Origin: Eublepharis macularius
Lineage: Eukaryota; Chordata; Lepidosauria; Squamata; Eublepharidae
DNA length: 64,000 bases
Direction of reading: 5' to 3'
NCBI RefSeq assembly: GCF_028583425.1
Contig: NC_072799.1
Location: 89,886,217 to 89,950,216 of the forward strand
Shown: piece by piece, positions 46,880-58,411 of the stretch
Position numbering within the stretch: position 1 is the stretch's first letter
Layout: each line of letters begins with the position of its first letter
The notes under the pieces: model-generated
Seen by the model: only the letters and a program-made list of their open reading frames with translations
What the model was told of the DNA's origin: nothing
Databases searched by the model: none
Position numbers and translations under genes: made by a program

Positions 46880-47375
46880 TTAGACTATGTATTTATTTTA
46901 TTTCATTTATACCCCCAGCATGCTCCCCAATGAGGACCAGAAGTAGCTCACAACATTCTCTCCTCCTCTGTTTTATCTTCGCAACGACCCCGCTGGGGTA
47001 GGTTAGACGGAGGGTGTGTGACAGGCAGGGCTTTTTTTCAGTGGGAATGTGGGGGAACAGAGTTCCAGAACCTCTTGAAAATGGTCACATGGCTGGTGGC
47101 CCCGCCCCCTGATCTCCAGACAGAGGGGAGTTGAGATTGCCCTCCGCGCCGCTCAGCGGCGCGGAGGGCAATCTCAACTCCCCTCTGTCTGGAGATCAGG
47201 GGGCGGGGCCACCAGCCATGTGACCATTTTCTCAGAGGGCAACCCACTGAGTTCTGCCATCTCTTTTCCCAGAAAAAAAGCCCTGGTGACGGGCAAGTTT
47301 CTGTGGCAAAGGAGGGCCTTGAACAAGCATCACCCAGATCCTAGACAATCTTAATTGCTACACCATGTTGGCTTA
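46880..47375 (-). mobile_element. tRNA-derived SINE split by MITE copy 6
   Basis: The tail and body lie at 46880-47025 (TTTATTTCATTTATACCCCC, TTAGACGGAGGGTGTGTGAC). The head resumes at 47286-47375 (CAAGTTTCTGTGGC ... TCTTAATTGCTACACC). The MITE sits between them. Confidence 0.6.
47026..47285. mobile_element. hAT-type MITE, copy 6
   Basis: Standard termini and a very well preserved central palindrome (GCCGCTCAGCGGCGC). The flanks GTGACAGG (47018-47025) and GTGACGGG (47286-47293) match at 7 of 8 bases. Inserted in a SINE. Confidence 0.85.
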
Positions 47376-48509
47376 AGAAAGATCACTAGTGGCTCCTTTA
47401 AAAAGCAGCAACAGACAGAGAAGGTTGAACCTAGTTCAGACTATAAGGGAAGCAAAGACAATATAAATACCGCTAAAGGATTAGTTCAGATTTCCTTAGG
47501 GAGTTCTGTGTAGTCCTTAGGACCCTGCTAACCCCCACCACCACTCATTCAGACGCACATACGCACATGTACACGCTTTCTTGCCCTGGCAGTACATAAA
47601 TAAGTGTAACCAATTGCAGCTGTGTTTTAGGTTAAGAATGAATTTCTTGAAGGAGAATAGTTCTGTCATGGCTGCAAAACAAAGAATGGCTACATTACTG
47701 TGACAAATGAAAAATCTGCAGCACATTAAATGAAACAAGATAGCACCTAACCTTTGAAAGAGTGAAATGAAGAAGCATACTTCATCTTGGATCAATACGT
47801 GTGTGTGCCTCTCCCAAAGGGGCAAATAATGGCCAAACAAGACATGTAAAACATTTTTAAAAGCACTGAACCCCTCCCCCCACCACCTCCCCCTGTCATG
47901 GTCACAACTGGAAGTGCATCTAACAGTCAAAGAAAAATGCTGGGAGCTTTTATTCACAAATTTAACTAGAACTCTGGAAAGAGATTGTGAGTGGAAAGCA
48001 ATAGCGCCCCCTGTTGTTTCCTTTCTAAGCACACACATGGAAATGTAAGAAATGAAAATAATTTGAGAGGTATAAAACATTCATTGCTGGGAAAGCCCAC
48101 ATTAAGCGCAACAAGAATATAGGGTGGCCTGACTGTAAGATGAACATCATAAAACATCTGCATTAAATGTTTCATGTGGTTGGAGAGGTAGATGATTTTT
48201 AGACAGAGAATGTACAAATACTGACAATTTCTTAGAAATGATCTTTAATCAACCTTTAACTCCCAGGTGGCAGGGTAAGATCCACTGAACTGCAAGCGTG
48301 TGAGAAGAAGTCACATAGCATCACAGCTACGTGCCAGGATGAGCCCTTCTCGGAACCTGCCTGTGCGAAAAAGGTATCTTCTTTGCCACCGAGTGTCTCT
48401 CCGTGGATGCAAAAAAAAGGCGCTGGGGGTGGGGTAGGGCTTTGGCTGTCCATGCAAGCACGCTAACATCTGATCCTTCCCCAAAGCCCCCCAAAATGGT
48501 GGCATTCTT
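47376..48509. other. Gene-free; one unexplained 187-codon minus-strand frame
   Basis: The minus strand is open for 187 codons at 47517-48080. It shows no domain I know, is Cys/Phe/His-rich and lacks splice or family support, so it is probably chance. Confidence 0.3.
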
Positions 48510-48800
48510 GGCGCAGAGTGGTAAGCAGCAGTACTGCAGCCCAAGCTCTGCTCATGACCCGAGTTCGATCCTGGTGGAAGCCGGGTTCAGGTAGCCAGTT
48601 CAAGGTTGACTCAGCCTTTCATCCTTCCGAGGTCGGTAAAATGAGTACCCAGTTTCCTGGGGGTAAAGTGTAGATGACTGGGGAAGGCAAGGGCAAACCC
48701 CCCCTTAACAAAAGTCTGCCAAGAAAACATCGGGATGCGACGTTCCCCCCATGGGTCAGTAATGATTCAGTGCTTGCACAGGGGACCTTTACCTTTATAT
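48510..48800 (+). mobile_element. tRNA-derived SINE, second family
   Basis: GGCGCAGAGTGGTAAGCAGC head and canonical B-box GAGTTCGATCC, then GTTCAAGGTTGACTCAGCC and GATGACTGGGGAAGGCAAGG, ending GCACAGGGGACCTTTACC. It is the same family as 34805-35108. Confidence 0.75.
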
Positions 48801-49298
48801 TACAGTACAGCTTGCATTTTAGGGAAATAGCTTTATCTGCTTCAATATTAAGGACTGCTGCACACATTATCATTTTCATACATGGAGACAAGCTCCCTGT
48901 TGGGAAAAGAGATGTTAATATAATGTGATATGCCAGCATGTTCGTGCCGTAAGACTATACACTATTTTTATGTTGTGAAAACGTAAGGTGGCCAACAGCC
49001 CCAGAAAAAGTATCCTGCCCCTTTAATAAAAGATCAAAAAGGGGAGCTGAAGCTTTTCATGGCATGGAGCTAAGCAATAACAACCTGGTAAATAGCATCC
49101 CATTTATCCTTTATCAAAGGACAGGATATTTTTCTCAGGCCTGTTGGCAATGCTGTGCACTGCACAGCTCTTCCGAAGGAATAAATTTAGTAGAGAAATC
49201 GGTAATAATTTGTGTGTGATACACATGAAGGAAGGAGTTACTCCAGAGAAGGCCGTATCCACTCCCCATAGCTACATGAAGACAGTTTGATAACTGCT
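48801..49298. other. Gene-free, nothing recognised
   Basis: No gene or named repeat was recognised. Confidence 0.3.
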
Positions 49299-49526
49299 GT
49301 TCTGATTTTTTTCAGCAAGAACGCGGTGGAAAGGAGTTCCGGAACCTCTTGAAAATGGTCACATGGCCGGTGGCCCCGCCCCCTGATCTCCAGACAGAGG
49401 GCAGTTGAGATTGCCCTCCGTGCCGCTCAGCAATCTCAACTCCCCTCTGTCTGGAGATCAGGGGGCGGGGCCACCGGCCATGTGACCATTTTCTCTGAGG
49501 GCAACCCACTGAGTTCCACCACCTGA
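49299..49526. mobile_element. hAT-type MITE, copy 7, both ends eroded
   Basis: The central palindrome and the GGTGGAAAGGAGTTCCGGAA / GAGTTCCACCACC shoulders are present, but the CAGGGC termini are lost and no duplication can be read. Confidence 0.7.
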
Positions 49527-49679
49527 CCTGTTTAAACCTATAATGAAAGTGGGAAGTAGTAGAACAGTTACCTTGGCCCCCTCACATGAGTTTTAGTGGG
49601 GGCAGAAATGACAGGCCCCTCCCTCCCCACCCCCATGCACTGTTGGCAGGGGTGGACTGCACTGATTGCTGTTTTGGAA

Positions 49680-49815
49680 CTGGTGTTTTACAATAATTGG
49701 TGTTGATGTTGTTTTTATTGTTACTTTAAATTTATTGAAATTTAAAAGCCCTGAGCCTGCTTGCAGGGAGGGCAGGCTAGAAGCCCAATGAATGAATTTA
49801 TAAATAAATCATTAT
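49680..49815 (+). mobile_element. LINE 3' tail (L2/CR1-like)
   Basis: AT-rich sequence is followed by AAAGCCCTGAGCCTGCTTGC and AGGGAGGGCAGGCTAGAAGC, then TATAAATAAATC. This resembles the common 3' tail of amniote L2/CR1 elements. Confidence 0.45.
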
Positions 49816-50694
49816 GTAGGCCCCAGAAACCTAATTAAAGGATTCTATGTTTGGGCCGTTAGCAGAGTCTATCATTTGGCATAGGAAGTGTGATTATAAG
49901 TGGTTGTGAGCTCGTTCTGCTGGCTGGTGTGTGTGCGGGAGAGAAAATAATAAATCATACACTTGGTTTATATTTAGAAAAGAAATTAGAGTTCTTCATT
50001 GTAGGAACTCCATACTCTGATAGGAAAGGAGGAGAGACAGATCCTAACTACCTATCTAGTCTATGGATGGGCATGGATGCCAGGACAAGGCCTGCACCCA
50101 TGCTGCCAAGATGGAGGGAGGAGAAGAGAGAGAGGTGTTGCCTGGAACAATGCCAGGGAGAGAAGTGAGAGGGAGGAAGTCAGGAGAAGGGAATCCTGAG
50201 AATAGCAATCTACATATCAAGGGATAGTCAACGCAGTAAACAGTAAGCAGAGTGCCCTGACCTCTCTATCTTTCTAACTCTTTGGTTTGTCCCCCTCTGA
50301 AACCTGAGGAAAGGGACGGCACTGAATCCTCCTCTTCCAACATGAATGAATGAGAAAGGTACTAGAGGGGAACCCACAAGGACTTGTGGAGAAGGTGAAA
50401 TCCATTCCTGTGCCGACTCCCCTTCCCCGTTGTCAGTTCCTGCAGTTTGCACCCTGCGTCCCTCCACGAGCTCCATCTCACGTTCTCTGTCTTTGCTTCC
50501 CCTAGCTCCAATTTCCCTCCCTTTCAGCCTGCGGACTCTGGCTCCAGTTCCTTCCCTGGTTTGTCCTCCCTCTCCTGTCCTTAAGTCCCACACCCACTCA
50601 CCTCTTTCTGGAGGTAGTCATGCAATGCCAGGTACTACGGTCACCCGGAATACACCTGAACCCCCCCCCCCCGTGTCTGCGCATACACAGACTG
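49816..50694. other. Gene-free, nothing recognised
   Basis: C/T-rich tract at about 50400-50600; no gene was recognised. Poly-C at 50660-50671. Confidence 0.3.
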
Positions 50695-50895
50695 AATTTA
50701 TTTATCTTATTTATACTCTGCTTTTCTCTCCAATGAGGACCCATTGGGGACTCCTCTCCATTATTTTATCCCCACAACAACCCTGTGAGGTAGCTTAGAC
50801 TGTGTGACTGGCACAAACTCACTCAGTAAGTGGCCATGGCAGAGCGGTGATTTGAACCTTTTCTCCCAGATCCTAGTCCTTTAACCACTGCAGCA
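50695..50895 (-). mobile_element. tRNA-derived SINE
   Basis: Minus-strand head GCTGCAGTGGTTAAAGGAC, body ACCTCACAGGGTTGTTGTGG and tail with AGTATAAATAAGATAAAT. Confidence 0.65.
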
Positions 50896-51886
50896 TGTTT
50901 TATCATTCTGGAGGGTTTTAACCATTTTTTTTTTAAATTGACTTTCCTGGGCTGCCCCATTGTGCAGACTTTTTCATCCACTTAGGAGCCCACTCATGGC
51001 TACTAGATATCAGGATGGTGTTCCAGAAAAAAGCATTTTCCCTATTACTTGAGCCCAGAATATGACAAAATATTATGCAAGTGCCATGAAATCACATAAT
51101 TCATCATAGGTACAAAACAAACTGTCAAGCCAGTCCTTCCGTGCCAAAATAGTCCTAATCAATGAAAGCCTTGAAACAGAAGAACTGAGCCAGTGGGCAT
51201 CTGGACTACTTGGACAACTGATGCCAAACAAAGCAGAAGCCATCCAATGATGCGATCCCACTTTACGTTGCTTCTCTGGTCTCCTCTGAGGGCAGAGCAA
51301 CAACTTTCTAACATACTGTGCTTATAGGCAAAATAGTAACGCCACATAAAAATCACAAGGTGAGATTTTCTTGGGCTCACTTCTGCGTTCTGCATTGTAC
51401 AGCTTGGATACAGCACGCAATCCTCCGCCTTACCTAGTTATTGCTAGGGGATCAAACACAAAGGAAAACCTTTAATAGTTGTGCAGAAGAGGATATTTTA
51501 CCAGGTGCATGCTAGACTGAACCTGCCAAGATTTCTTCTTCTATACCATTGCTAAGGCTACCGGAGGAGCGCTGGTCACCCTAGTTACGGCTGCTTCTTT
51601 CAGAGCAATGCCCATCAGCTCAGCATAGCACAGCCTCGGAGATAGCTGAGACAGCTGCCTCCTGACCTCACCGCTGAGAGCTATGACTAACCTTTCCCGC
51701 TCCTTTGTTCCTTTAGAAATACATCACTCTGCCCTTAATCGCTCCTCTCTTCCTTCTAATAAATAGCAGCAATACTCTCAAGGGACTCTGGACTAGCTGG
51801 GATGCATCATACATTGGTGATGTCATTGAGCGCTTCCCCAGGCCAGGCAGAATTTGCTATTAACACTTTTGCTTCCATACACCAGT
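50896..51886. other. Gene-free, nothing recognised
   Basis: No gene or named repeat was recognised. Confidence 0.3.
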
Positions 51887-51894
51887 ATTAAGAT

Positions 51895-52129
51895 CAGGGC
51901 TTTTTTTCTGGGGAAAGAGGTGGCGGAATTCAGTGGGCTGCCCTCGGAGAAAATGGTCACATGGCCGGTGGCCCCGCCCCCTGATCTCCAGACAGAGGGG
52001 AGTTTAGATTGCTGGCAATCTAAACTCCCCAATGTCTGGAGATCAGGGGGCGGGGCCACCGGCCATGTGACCATTTTCAAGAGGTTCCGGAACTCCGTTC
52101 CACCACGTTCCTGCTGAAAAAAAGCCCGG
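51895..52129. mobile_element. hAT-type MITE, copy 8
   Basis: CAGGGCTTTTTTTCTGGG start and AAAAAAAGCCCGG end. The perfect 8-bp duplication ATTAAGAT is at 51887-51894 and 52130-52137. The palindromic centre is shortened. Confidence 0.87.
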
Positions 52130-52261
52130 ATTAAGATGCTGCTGCAGAACTCTTCAGTCCGTTTAGTATGTTGGAATCCTCCTCTATACAGTGGAATGGA
52201 ATGTTGCATGGGATCCTTTAACTACAAAGAAAAGTGAAGGTTTTATACAGCATACTTTCAG

Positions 52262-52307
52262 TGCAATCCTAAGCAGAGTTACACTGTTAACTCTCTTAGG
52301 ATTGCAG
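52262..52307. repeat. Short foldback repeat
   Basis: TGCAATCCTAAGCAGAGTTA is followed after a few bases by TAACTCTCTTAGGATTGCA. The same motif, in longer and degenerate form, is near 35740 and 27880, suggesting a MITE family. Confidence 0.6.
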
Positions 52308-52600
52308 TTTAATTCTCTGCATGTTTACATTGAATGCGTTCAACAGGTCTTGCTCCCAGATCAATTTGTATAGGACTGTAGCCGTGTATCACTGCAGCTA
52401 ATAAAAACCCTGCACAGGCAACATAGCATGGTGCATGAACATAAAAGGTGAGCTTGCACCTTCAGGCTCCCACCCCCGCCGGACCTCTGTGCATCCATTT
52501 TATCTTCTGCACAGATCCTATGAACATACAAACTGTACAGATTTGTATTCTGCATAAATATTGTGGAAGCAGAGACAGGTTCTCTCCAAAAGTATGATTA

Positions 52601-54446
52601 TCTCTATAAATAAAGACAAGTGTCCTGACCGACTCATCAACGTCCAGCCCAACCCCCTGGACCTAGAAACCTGAAATTTGGGCAGGACATTCCTTTTGTG
52701 ATGTAGGGGCTCACTAAGAAGGGATTTTAAGAAATTTGCCCCCTAAGGGGGTAAAAAGGGGTAAAATGTGTTTTCCCATAGGGATACAACTTCCCTGTGT
52801 GGCTGGCAGGGTCCTCCCCGCCGCACCCCGCCAACTGCCACTCTTCTCTGAGGTCATTTGCATATGCGGCCTTGATTGGTCATCTCTCCAACATTCTAAA
52901 GAGTATATACTTGCAATTGGGAGTCACTGAATGTGTCCTGAGGTAAAAAATACACCTCCCAGTCTAGGGTTGCCAATCTCCCTGTGGGGCCTGGCTTTCC
53001 TGTGTGGCTGGCAGGCTGATGGGTCAGCTGTGGAACTCTGTGTTCTGAGGTAAAAATCAGGCAAAGGAAACTGCAGGCAGCTGAAGAAAGACAGTACACG
53101 ACTCCTGAATAGGGATTTTATATAAAAGTCAGTATGGCAGCTGAGTTTTTAAATGTTCACGGGGAGATGGCACACGACCTTTTTAGGAGTCATTTCAATG
53201 TGAACCTCTCACATGAACCTGCTGAAGTGCCCACCACATCACCCCTCCCTCAGTCCAACTCCACCTCACACTTCTTGCAGCCATAATCTCTTACTGCCCC
53301 CAAGAAGCCTCCTGGCAGATGTTGCGCAAGATATACCGATGCTAAAAGGAGAAAGCAACTTAGAGATGCGGCAAAGAAATATGCACATCGTACTCCGGCA
53401 GTGCACTGAGCAGTAGTGGCCAAGTACTGGCAAGTCCTGAGTCCAAGGGAAAGGCAACCATCCCTGAAGGCCTGGGCACAGCAGTGACGACCCTAGCAGA
53501 CCTAACAGCCAAGATATACCCTGATATCGCCACTATCAGGGAGTAGTCCATGGACAGGCTGTGCAAACGTGCCATTCTGACCTCCAGGAACGACAAGTCT
53601 GCCGTCATTAATGAAACACAACTTAATTCCCTCGAAGGGGCAGAAATGGAGTACAGATCTGTGGACTCAGTGGTGCAAATGGACGATGCAGTCCACTACC
53701 CTGTGGAGTTCCTCAACATGCTCAACCCTCCTGGCTTCCGAGCCCACAAGCTTCTCCTCAAAGTGGGGGCTCCAGTGATGCTGGTCCAGAACCGCAGCTC
53801 ACCCAAACTCTGCAATGACACCAGACTACGAGAGAAAGCCCTCCACAGGAACATCATCGAGTCCACATTGTTCACCAGCAGTGTTCGGGGGGAGTCGGTG
53901 TTCATACCACGCATACCATTCATACCATCAGATAACCTCTTCGAGTTCAAGAGACTGCAGTTCAAGGCCTGCTTTGCTATGACCATCAACAAGTCCCAGG
54001 GTCAGTCACTGAAGGTGGCAGGAATTGACTTGAGGGAGGACTGCTTCTCACATGGGCAGTTCTATGTGGCCTGCTCCAGAGTGAGCTCAACCCAGCAGCC
54101 TGGTGATCCTAGCACCTGATGGGAAAACCACCAATGTGGTCTACAAAGAGGTCCTTCAGTAGAAAAAAAAGGTTGTACGTATTTTTCACTTTATTTCTTG
54201 CACTACAAACTTTTCCTTGTAAAAATCTCTTCAATAAATGTTACATTTTGAAATTCACTTCATCAGTTTTCAGCATCAACATGCTTCACTTTATTCAAAC
54301 ACTTTTGTGAAGCTCGGGTTATTATACTACAAAACCAACTCAAACTCCCCCCCCTCCGCAAAACCAAAAAACGTTACACACTCATAAATATTATAACTGG
54401 ATTTAAAGTGGTTAAATACTGTAGTGAAGCACAGGCATCAAGCTAG
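52601..54446 (+). mobile_element. Helitron unit 1 with Pif1-like helicase C-terminus
   Basis: The 5' end TCTCTATAAATAAAGACAAG follows an A. The 3' end is a degenerate hairpin (CTGTAGTGAAGCACAGG), then CATCAAG-CTAG followed by T, the usual Helitron terminus (TC...CTRR, A/T target). The leader (52601-53300) recurs at 54447 and 56528. The helicase piece (about 53520-54160) shows LNMLNPPGFRAHKLLLKVGA, AMTINKSQGQSLKVAGIDLR and FSHGQFYVACSRVSS, the last motifs of Pif1-family helicases. A frameshift near 54090 precedes a NVVYKEVLQ ending. Rep and the N-terminal helicase are missing. Confidence 0.75.
53550..54119 (+). pseudogene. Helitron Pif1-like helicase, C-terminal remnant
   Basis: The frame encodes 189 residues after a stop upstream. 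It covers the C-terminal third of the Helitron helicase, including motifs V and VI (TINKSQGQSL and VACSRV). Compared with family sequences it lacks the rest of the helicase and all of Rep, so it cannot support rolling-circle transposition. Confidence 0.75.
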
Positions 54447-56527
54447 TCTCTCTATATAAAGACAAGAATGCTGACTGACTCATCAACGCCCAGCCCTGGA
54501 CCTAAAAATGTGAAATTTGGGAGAACGTTCCTTTCGTGATGTAGAAGCTCACTAAGAAGGGATTTTAAGAAATTTGCCCCCTTAGGGGGTAAAAGGGGGT
54601 AAAATGTGTTTTCCCATAGGGATACAGTTTCCCTGTGTGGCTGGCAGCCTTCTCCCCACCCCACCTCCGCCAACTCAGCCACTCTTCCCTGAGGTCATTT
54701 GCATATGCAACCTGATTGGTCATCACCCCAACATTCTAAACAGTATGTAGTTGAGGTTGGGAGTCATTGAATGTGTCCTGAGGTAAAATACACCTCCCAG
54801 CCTTCCCCTCTAGGATTGCCAATCTCCCTGTGGGACCTGGATTTCCTGTGTGGCTCCTGCCTGCTTGCACCCTTCCCCTCCCTGATGGATCAGCTGTAGA
54901 ACTCTGTGGTCTGAGGTAAAAATTAGGCAAAGGAAACTGCAGACAGTTGAAGAAAGACAGCACAAGACTCCTGAATAGGAATCTTATATAAAAGTCTATG
55001 AGCAAAGCAATCCTGGAAGATGAGTAGAGAGGCGCTCACTTCCATGGAAGGTCAAGGCTCACTCAGGCATGGCATATGATCCTTCGCTACCTCTTAACCT
55101 CATCCATGCAGAAACATCCCTGTTCAGCATCTCAAAACAAAGAAACATGGCCCAAGTGCTGTGGGACTCATTGTTTGGGATGAGAGCACCATGGCACTTA
55201 AGGGATGTTTTGAGGCACTGAGCATAACCTTCAAAAGATGTTAGGGGCAAAGAGAGAGCAATAGGGGGGAGTCACAGTGCTGCTGGCTGGAGACTTCTAT
55301 GTAACCCAAAAATGGCTGTTCCTGCAACAATACCGGTTGGAAAGAAGAAGGGAAAATTCCCTGCAGGAAGCAACAACACTCAATGTGCAAAATCTCTCTT
55401 ATAATAATAAATATTTGATTTACAAAGTGCACGTGCCTCTTACTTCTTCAAACAGTGTTACAAATCCATTCATAACTACAATTCCTAAACATACAATAAT
55501 CCAAAGACGGCGCAGTATACAAATGGACTTAGGTTTGGTAGAAACTCAGTCCAGCTCCAGTCCTTCAAATACTTCCTTTAGTTAGTTTGTTCATTCTTCT
55601 CATGTTGTTATTTCAATCCCAGGTTCTTCCAGGTAGGTGATACCGTTCTCAATGTTAAGGGGAAAGAAGGACCGCCACGCTCAATCTGGGGCCGGCTACG
55701 AACACAGATTTCGTGCCACCTTCTTCAGGAGCGTGTCACACTCCCCCTCCGAGGAACCATCACCACTTCATATCTCTCCCGTCCTGGACAATGGCTAGAC
55801 CTGGACAATGGCTAGACCTGCGCTCTCTGGACCTGGCAAGACCTGGACAATGGCTAGACCTGCGCTCTCTGGACCTGGCAAGAGAGCGCAGGTCTAGCCA
55901 TTGTCCAGGACGGGAGAGATATGAAGTGGTGATGGTTCCTCGGAGGGGGAGTGTGACACGCTCCTGAAGAAGGTGGCACGAAATCTGTGTTCGTAGCTGG
56001 ACTGAGTTTCTACCAAACCTAAGTCCATTTGTATACTGCGCCGTCTTTGGATTATTGTATGTTTAGGAATTGTAGTTATGAATGGATTTGTAACACTGTT
56101 TGAAGAAGTAAGAGGCACGTGCACTTTGTAAATCAAATATTTATTATTATAAGAGAGATTTTGCACATTGAGTGTTGTTGCTTCCTGCAGGGAATTTTCC
56201 CTTCTTCTTTCCAACCGGCTGGAGACTTCTGGCAGACTCTGCCAGTAGTCCCAAAGGGAACTGAAGCTGACAAGATTACTGTGTGTGTCAAGGCGTCATT
56301 ATCTGTGGCCCCTCATAAGGAAACTCACAAAGAAAGAACATGAGGGTCCACTTGAAAGCTGATGTGTCCACTGGGGAATTCTCTGAACTCCTACTAAAAA
56401 TAGGGGATGGAGCATAGGGGATGGAGAAACCCCCTCCCCCACAAACCAAAAAATGTTACATACCCATAAATATTATAACTGGATTTAAAGTAGCTAAATA
56501 CTGTAGTAAAGCACAGGTATCAAGCTA
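54447..56527 (+). mobile_element. Helitron unit 2 with helicase mid-piece, interrupted by a foldback element
   Basis: Starts TCTCTCTATATAAAGACAAG directly after the CTAG of unit 1. It ends with a degenerate hairpin (CTGTAGTAAAGCACAGG) and CATCAAG-like CTAG at 56524-56527. Helicase motif II sequence (VTVLLAGDF and QTLPVVPKGTEADKI) is split by the insertion at 55299-56216. Stops and frameshifts make it non-coding. Confidence 0.7.
55299..56216. mobile_element. Large foldback element, family D, with 14-bp target duplication
   Basis: The 918-bp unit has arms of about 220 bp (ATGTGCAAAATCTCTCTTAT and its complement) plus a second inner pair (55695-55800 / 55887-55997). In the centre is a short tandem repeat (GGACAATGGCTAGACCTG, three units). 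GGCTGGAGACTTCT stands exactly at 55285-55298 and 56217-56230. CTGAAGA (55964-55970) followed by GAAA (55980-55983) occurs on the right arm, and its inverse on the left. No coding sequence was recognised. Confidence 0.8.
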
Positions 56528-57122
56528 GTATTATATAAAGACAAGTGTCCTGACTGACTTGTCAATGCCCAGCCCAAACCCCTGGACCTAGAAACATGAA
56601 ATTTGGGGAAAGCATTCCTTTCAATGATGTAAACACCCACTAAGAAGGGATTTTAAGAAATTCCCTCCCTAAGGGGGTGGGTTTTCCCAAAGGGATATAG
56701 CTTCCCTGTGTGGCTGGCAGGCTGCCTGCTTACGCTCCTGCCCACTGCCAGCTTGGCCACTCTTCCCTGACTGGCCCAGCCTTTCAAGGTCATTTGCATA
56801 TGTGGCCTGATTGGTCCTCCTCACCCGCCACATTCTAAACAGTATGCAGTTGCTATTGGGGGTCAGTGAATGTGTCCTGAGGTAAAATGCCCGTCCCAGT
56901 CTTCCCCTCAAAGTTCCCTAGGATTGCCAATTTCCCTGTGGGGCCTGGCTTTCCTGTGTAGCTGGCATGCTCCTACCTGCTTATGCCCCCCTCTCTCTGA
57001 TTGGTCAGCTGTTGAACTTTGCATTCTGAGGTAAAAACCAGGTAACAGAAACTGCAGACAGTTGAAGAAAGATGGTATAAGACTCCTGAATAGGAATAAC
57101 ACGCTTCACTTCATTCAAACAC
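56528..57122 (+). mobile_element. Helitron unit 3, internally deleted
   Basis: Begins TATTATATAAAGACAAGTGT right after the CTAG of unit 2 and repeats the leader of unit 1. It then jumps at about 57095 to 3'-type sequence (ACGCTTCACTTCATTCAAAC) and stops without a clear CTRR end. Confidence 0.6.
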
Positions 57123-57270
57123 CTATGCTTTGGGCCAGTCATTCTCTTTCAGCCTAACTTATCTTCAGGATTGTTGCGAGGATAAAATGGAAGGACAGGC
57201 ACTGGTGTAAGCCTCTTTGATTCCCCATTGGGGAGAAAAGTGGAATATAAAAAGCTAAATAAAATAAAAA
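57123..57270 (+). mobile_element. tRNA-derived SINE, 5'-truncated
   Basis: Starts at CTTTGGGCCAGTCATTCTC and ends GGAGAAAAGTGGAATATAAA with an A-rich tail. Only the body is present. Confidence 0.6.
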
Positions 57271-58411
57271 TCTCTCTCTCGTACACACCATATATACACA
57301 GACACAGGCATTCATTCTCTCTGTGGTATCTGTACAATGCTACTTTTTCATTTCCAACAAATGCATTAGATGACCATTAAGCACTGAAAATCTAACATCA
57401 GATGTTTTACAGAACTCTTGCATCCTAGACACAAGCAGCCACAGCCTTTGAAAAAAACATTCCATATCAACTATTTACACATTTACATGTTTTAGAAAAG
57501 GGTAGCTGCATGTCACAAACACTCACTCCACTTGCAGGTTAACATTGACACAAGGCCATGGAATGAAAACTGTCACCTGTAATTATTCCATGTTGTTTTA
57601 TCCTTAGGTCTATTTCTACTGTGTTTGATCATTTTAAACATTCAATGTGTGCCCTCTTTTAAATTATACGATCAGTACTGGAGTTGCTCTAATTGAGACT
57701 GGCGAGCCATGTCTGTAGAGCGACTTGACCTCGGGTGTTCCTGGCCCCTATAACCTCTAAGCTGTACAGACTGGCTATGTGCTAAGAACTGTTTTTTAAA
57801 ACTCTGCTGTGTTCTCATTCTGTGTCCAGCTAATGTATCTAGAACTCTTTTCCCTGCATGCAGCCAAAGATGTGTCTAGCCCATCAACATAGGTAAATTA
57901 TTATTTTTTGTTCTACTACAGTTCCTCACTTCCTTTTTATTTTCTGGCTTTTTTTTCTGGAAAGGTTTGAAGAACCCATAAGCTCTCCCTGGCCGCACAC
58001 TGCTGCCATTTGCAAAGCTCCATTAAAAAAACAGTAGAAACTCAAAGATTCAATATACACAGTAGCCTTTTGCCAACTCTTCTGCAGAGTATTAAGGGGC
58101 AGCCACTGAGTTACTTTTCATACACCAAGATAACTTGGAACTAAAAATATGCAAAAGGTGCAATCACATAGAGCACACACACACTGAAAACAGAACGCTC
58201 TTTTGCAATAGGGCTGCTTATTTATTCTGACAGATTTTCTATTATTTAGCAGCTGTGCAACAGACAGATACTCTGTAGGTGAAGTTTCACCTGGCATGGA
58301 AAGATGGTGGTACAAAACACTGCATTTCAGCTGGTCTCTCAGATGTTAGACCCTTGCCAGTCTTGTTGCCAAGTAGGCCCCCTCCCCTGCTTTAAAGCCT
58401 GCCATGAACTG
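57271..58411. other. Spacer before the retroviral LTR
   Basis: AT-rich, no gene or named repeat recognised. Confidence 0.35.

Noticed and set aside
55964-55983. Complete hammerhead ribozyme in element D
   Set aside because: CTGAAGA and GAAA are present, but the sequence between them cannot make a proper stem II with a loop of three or more bases.
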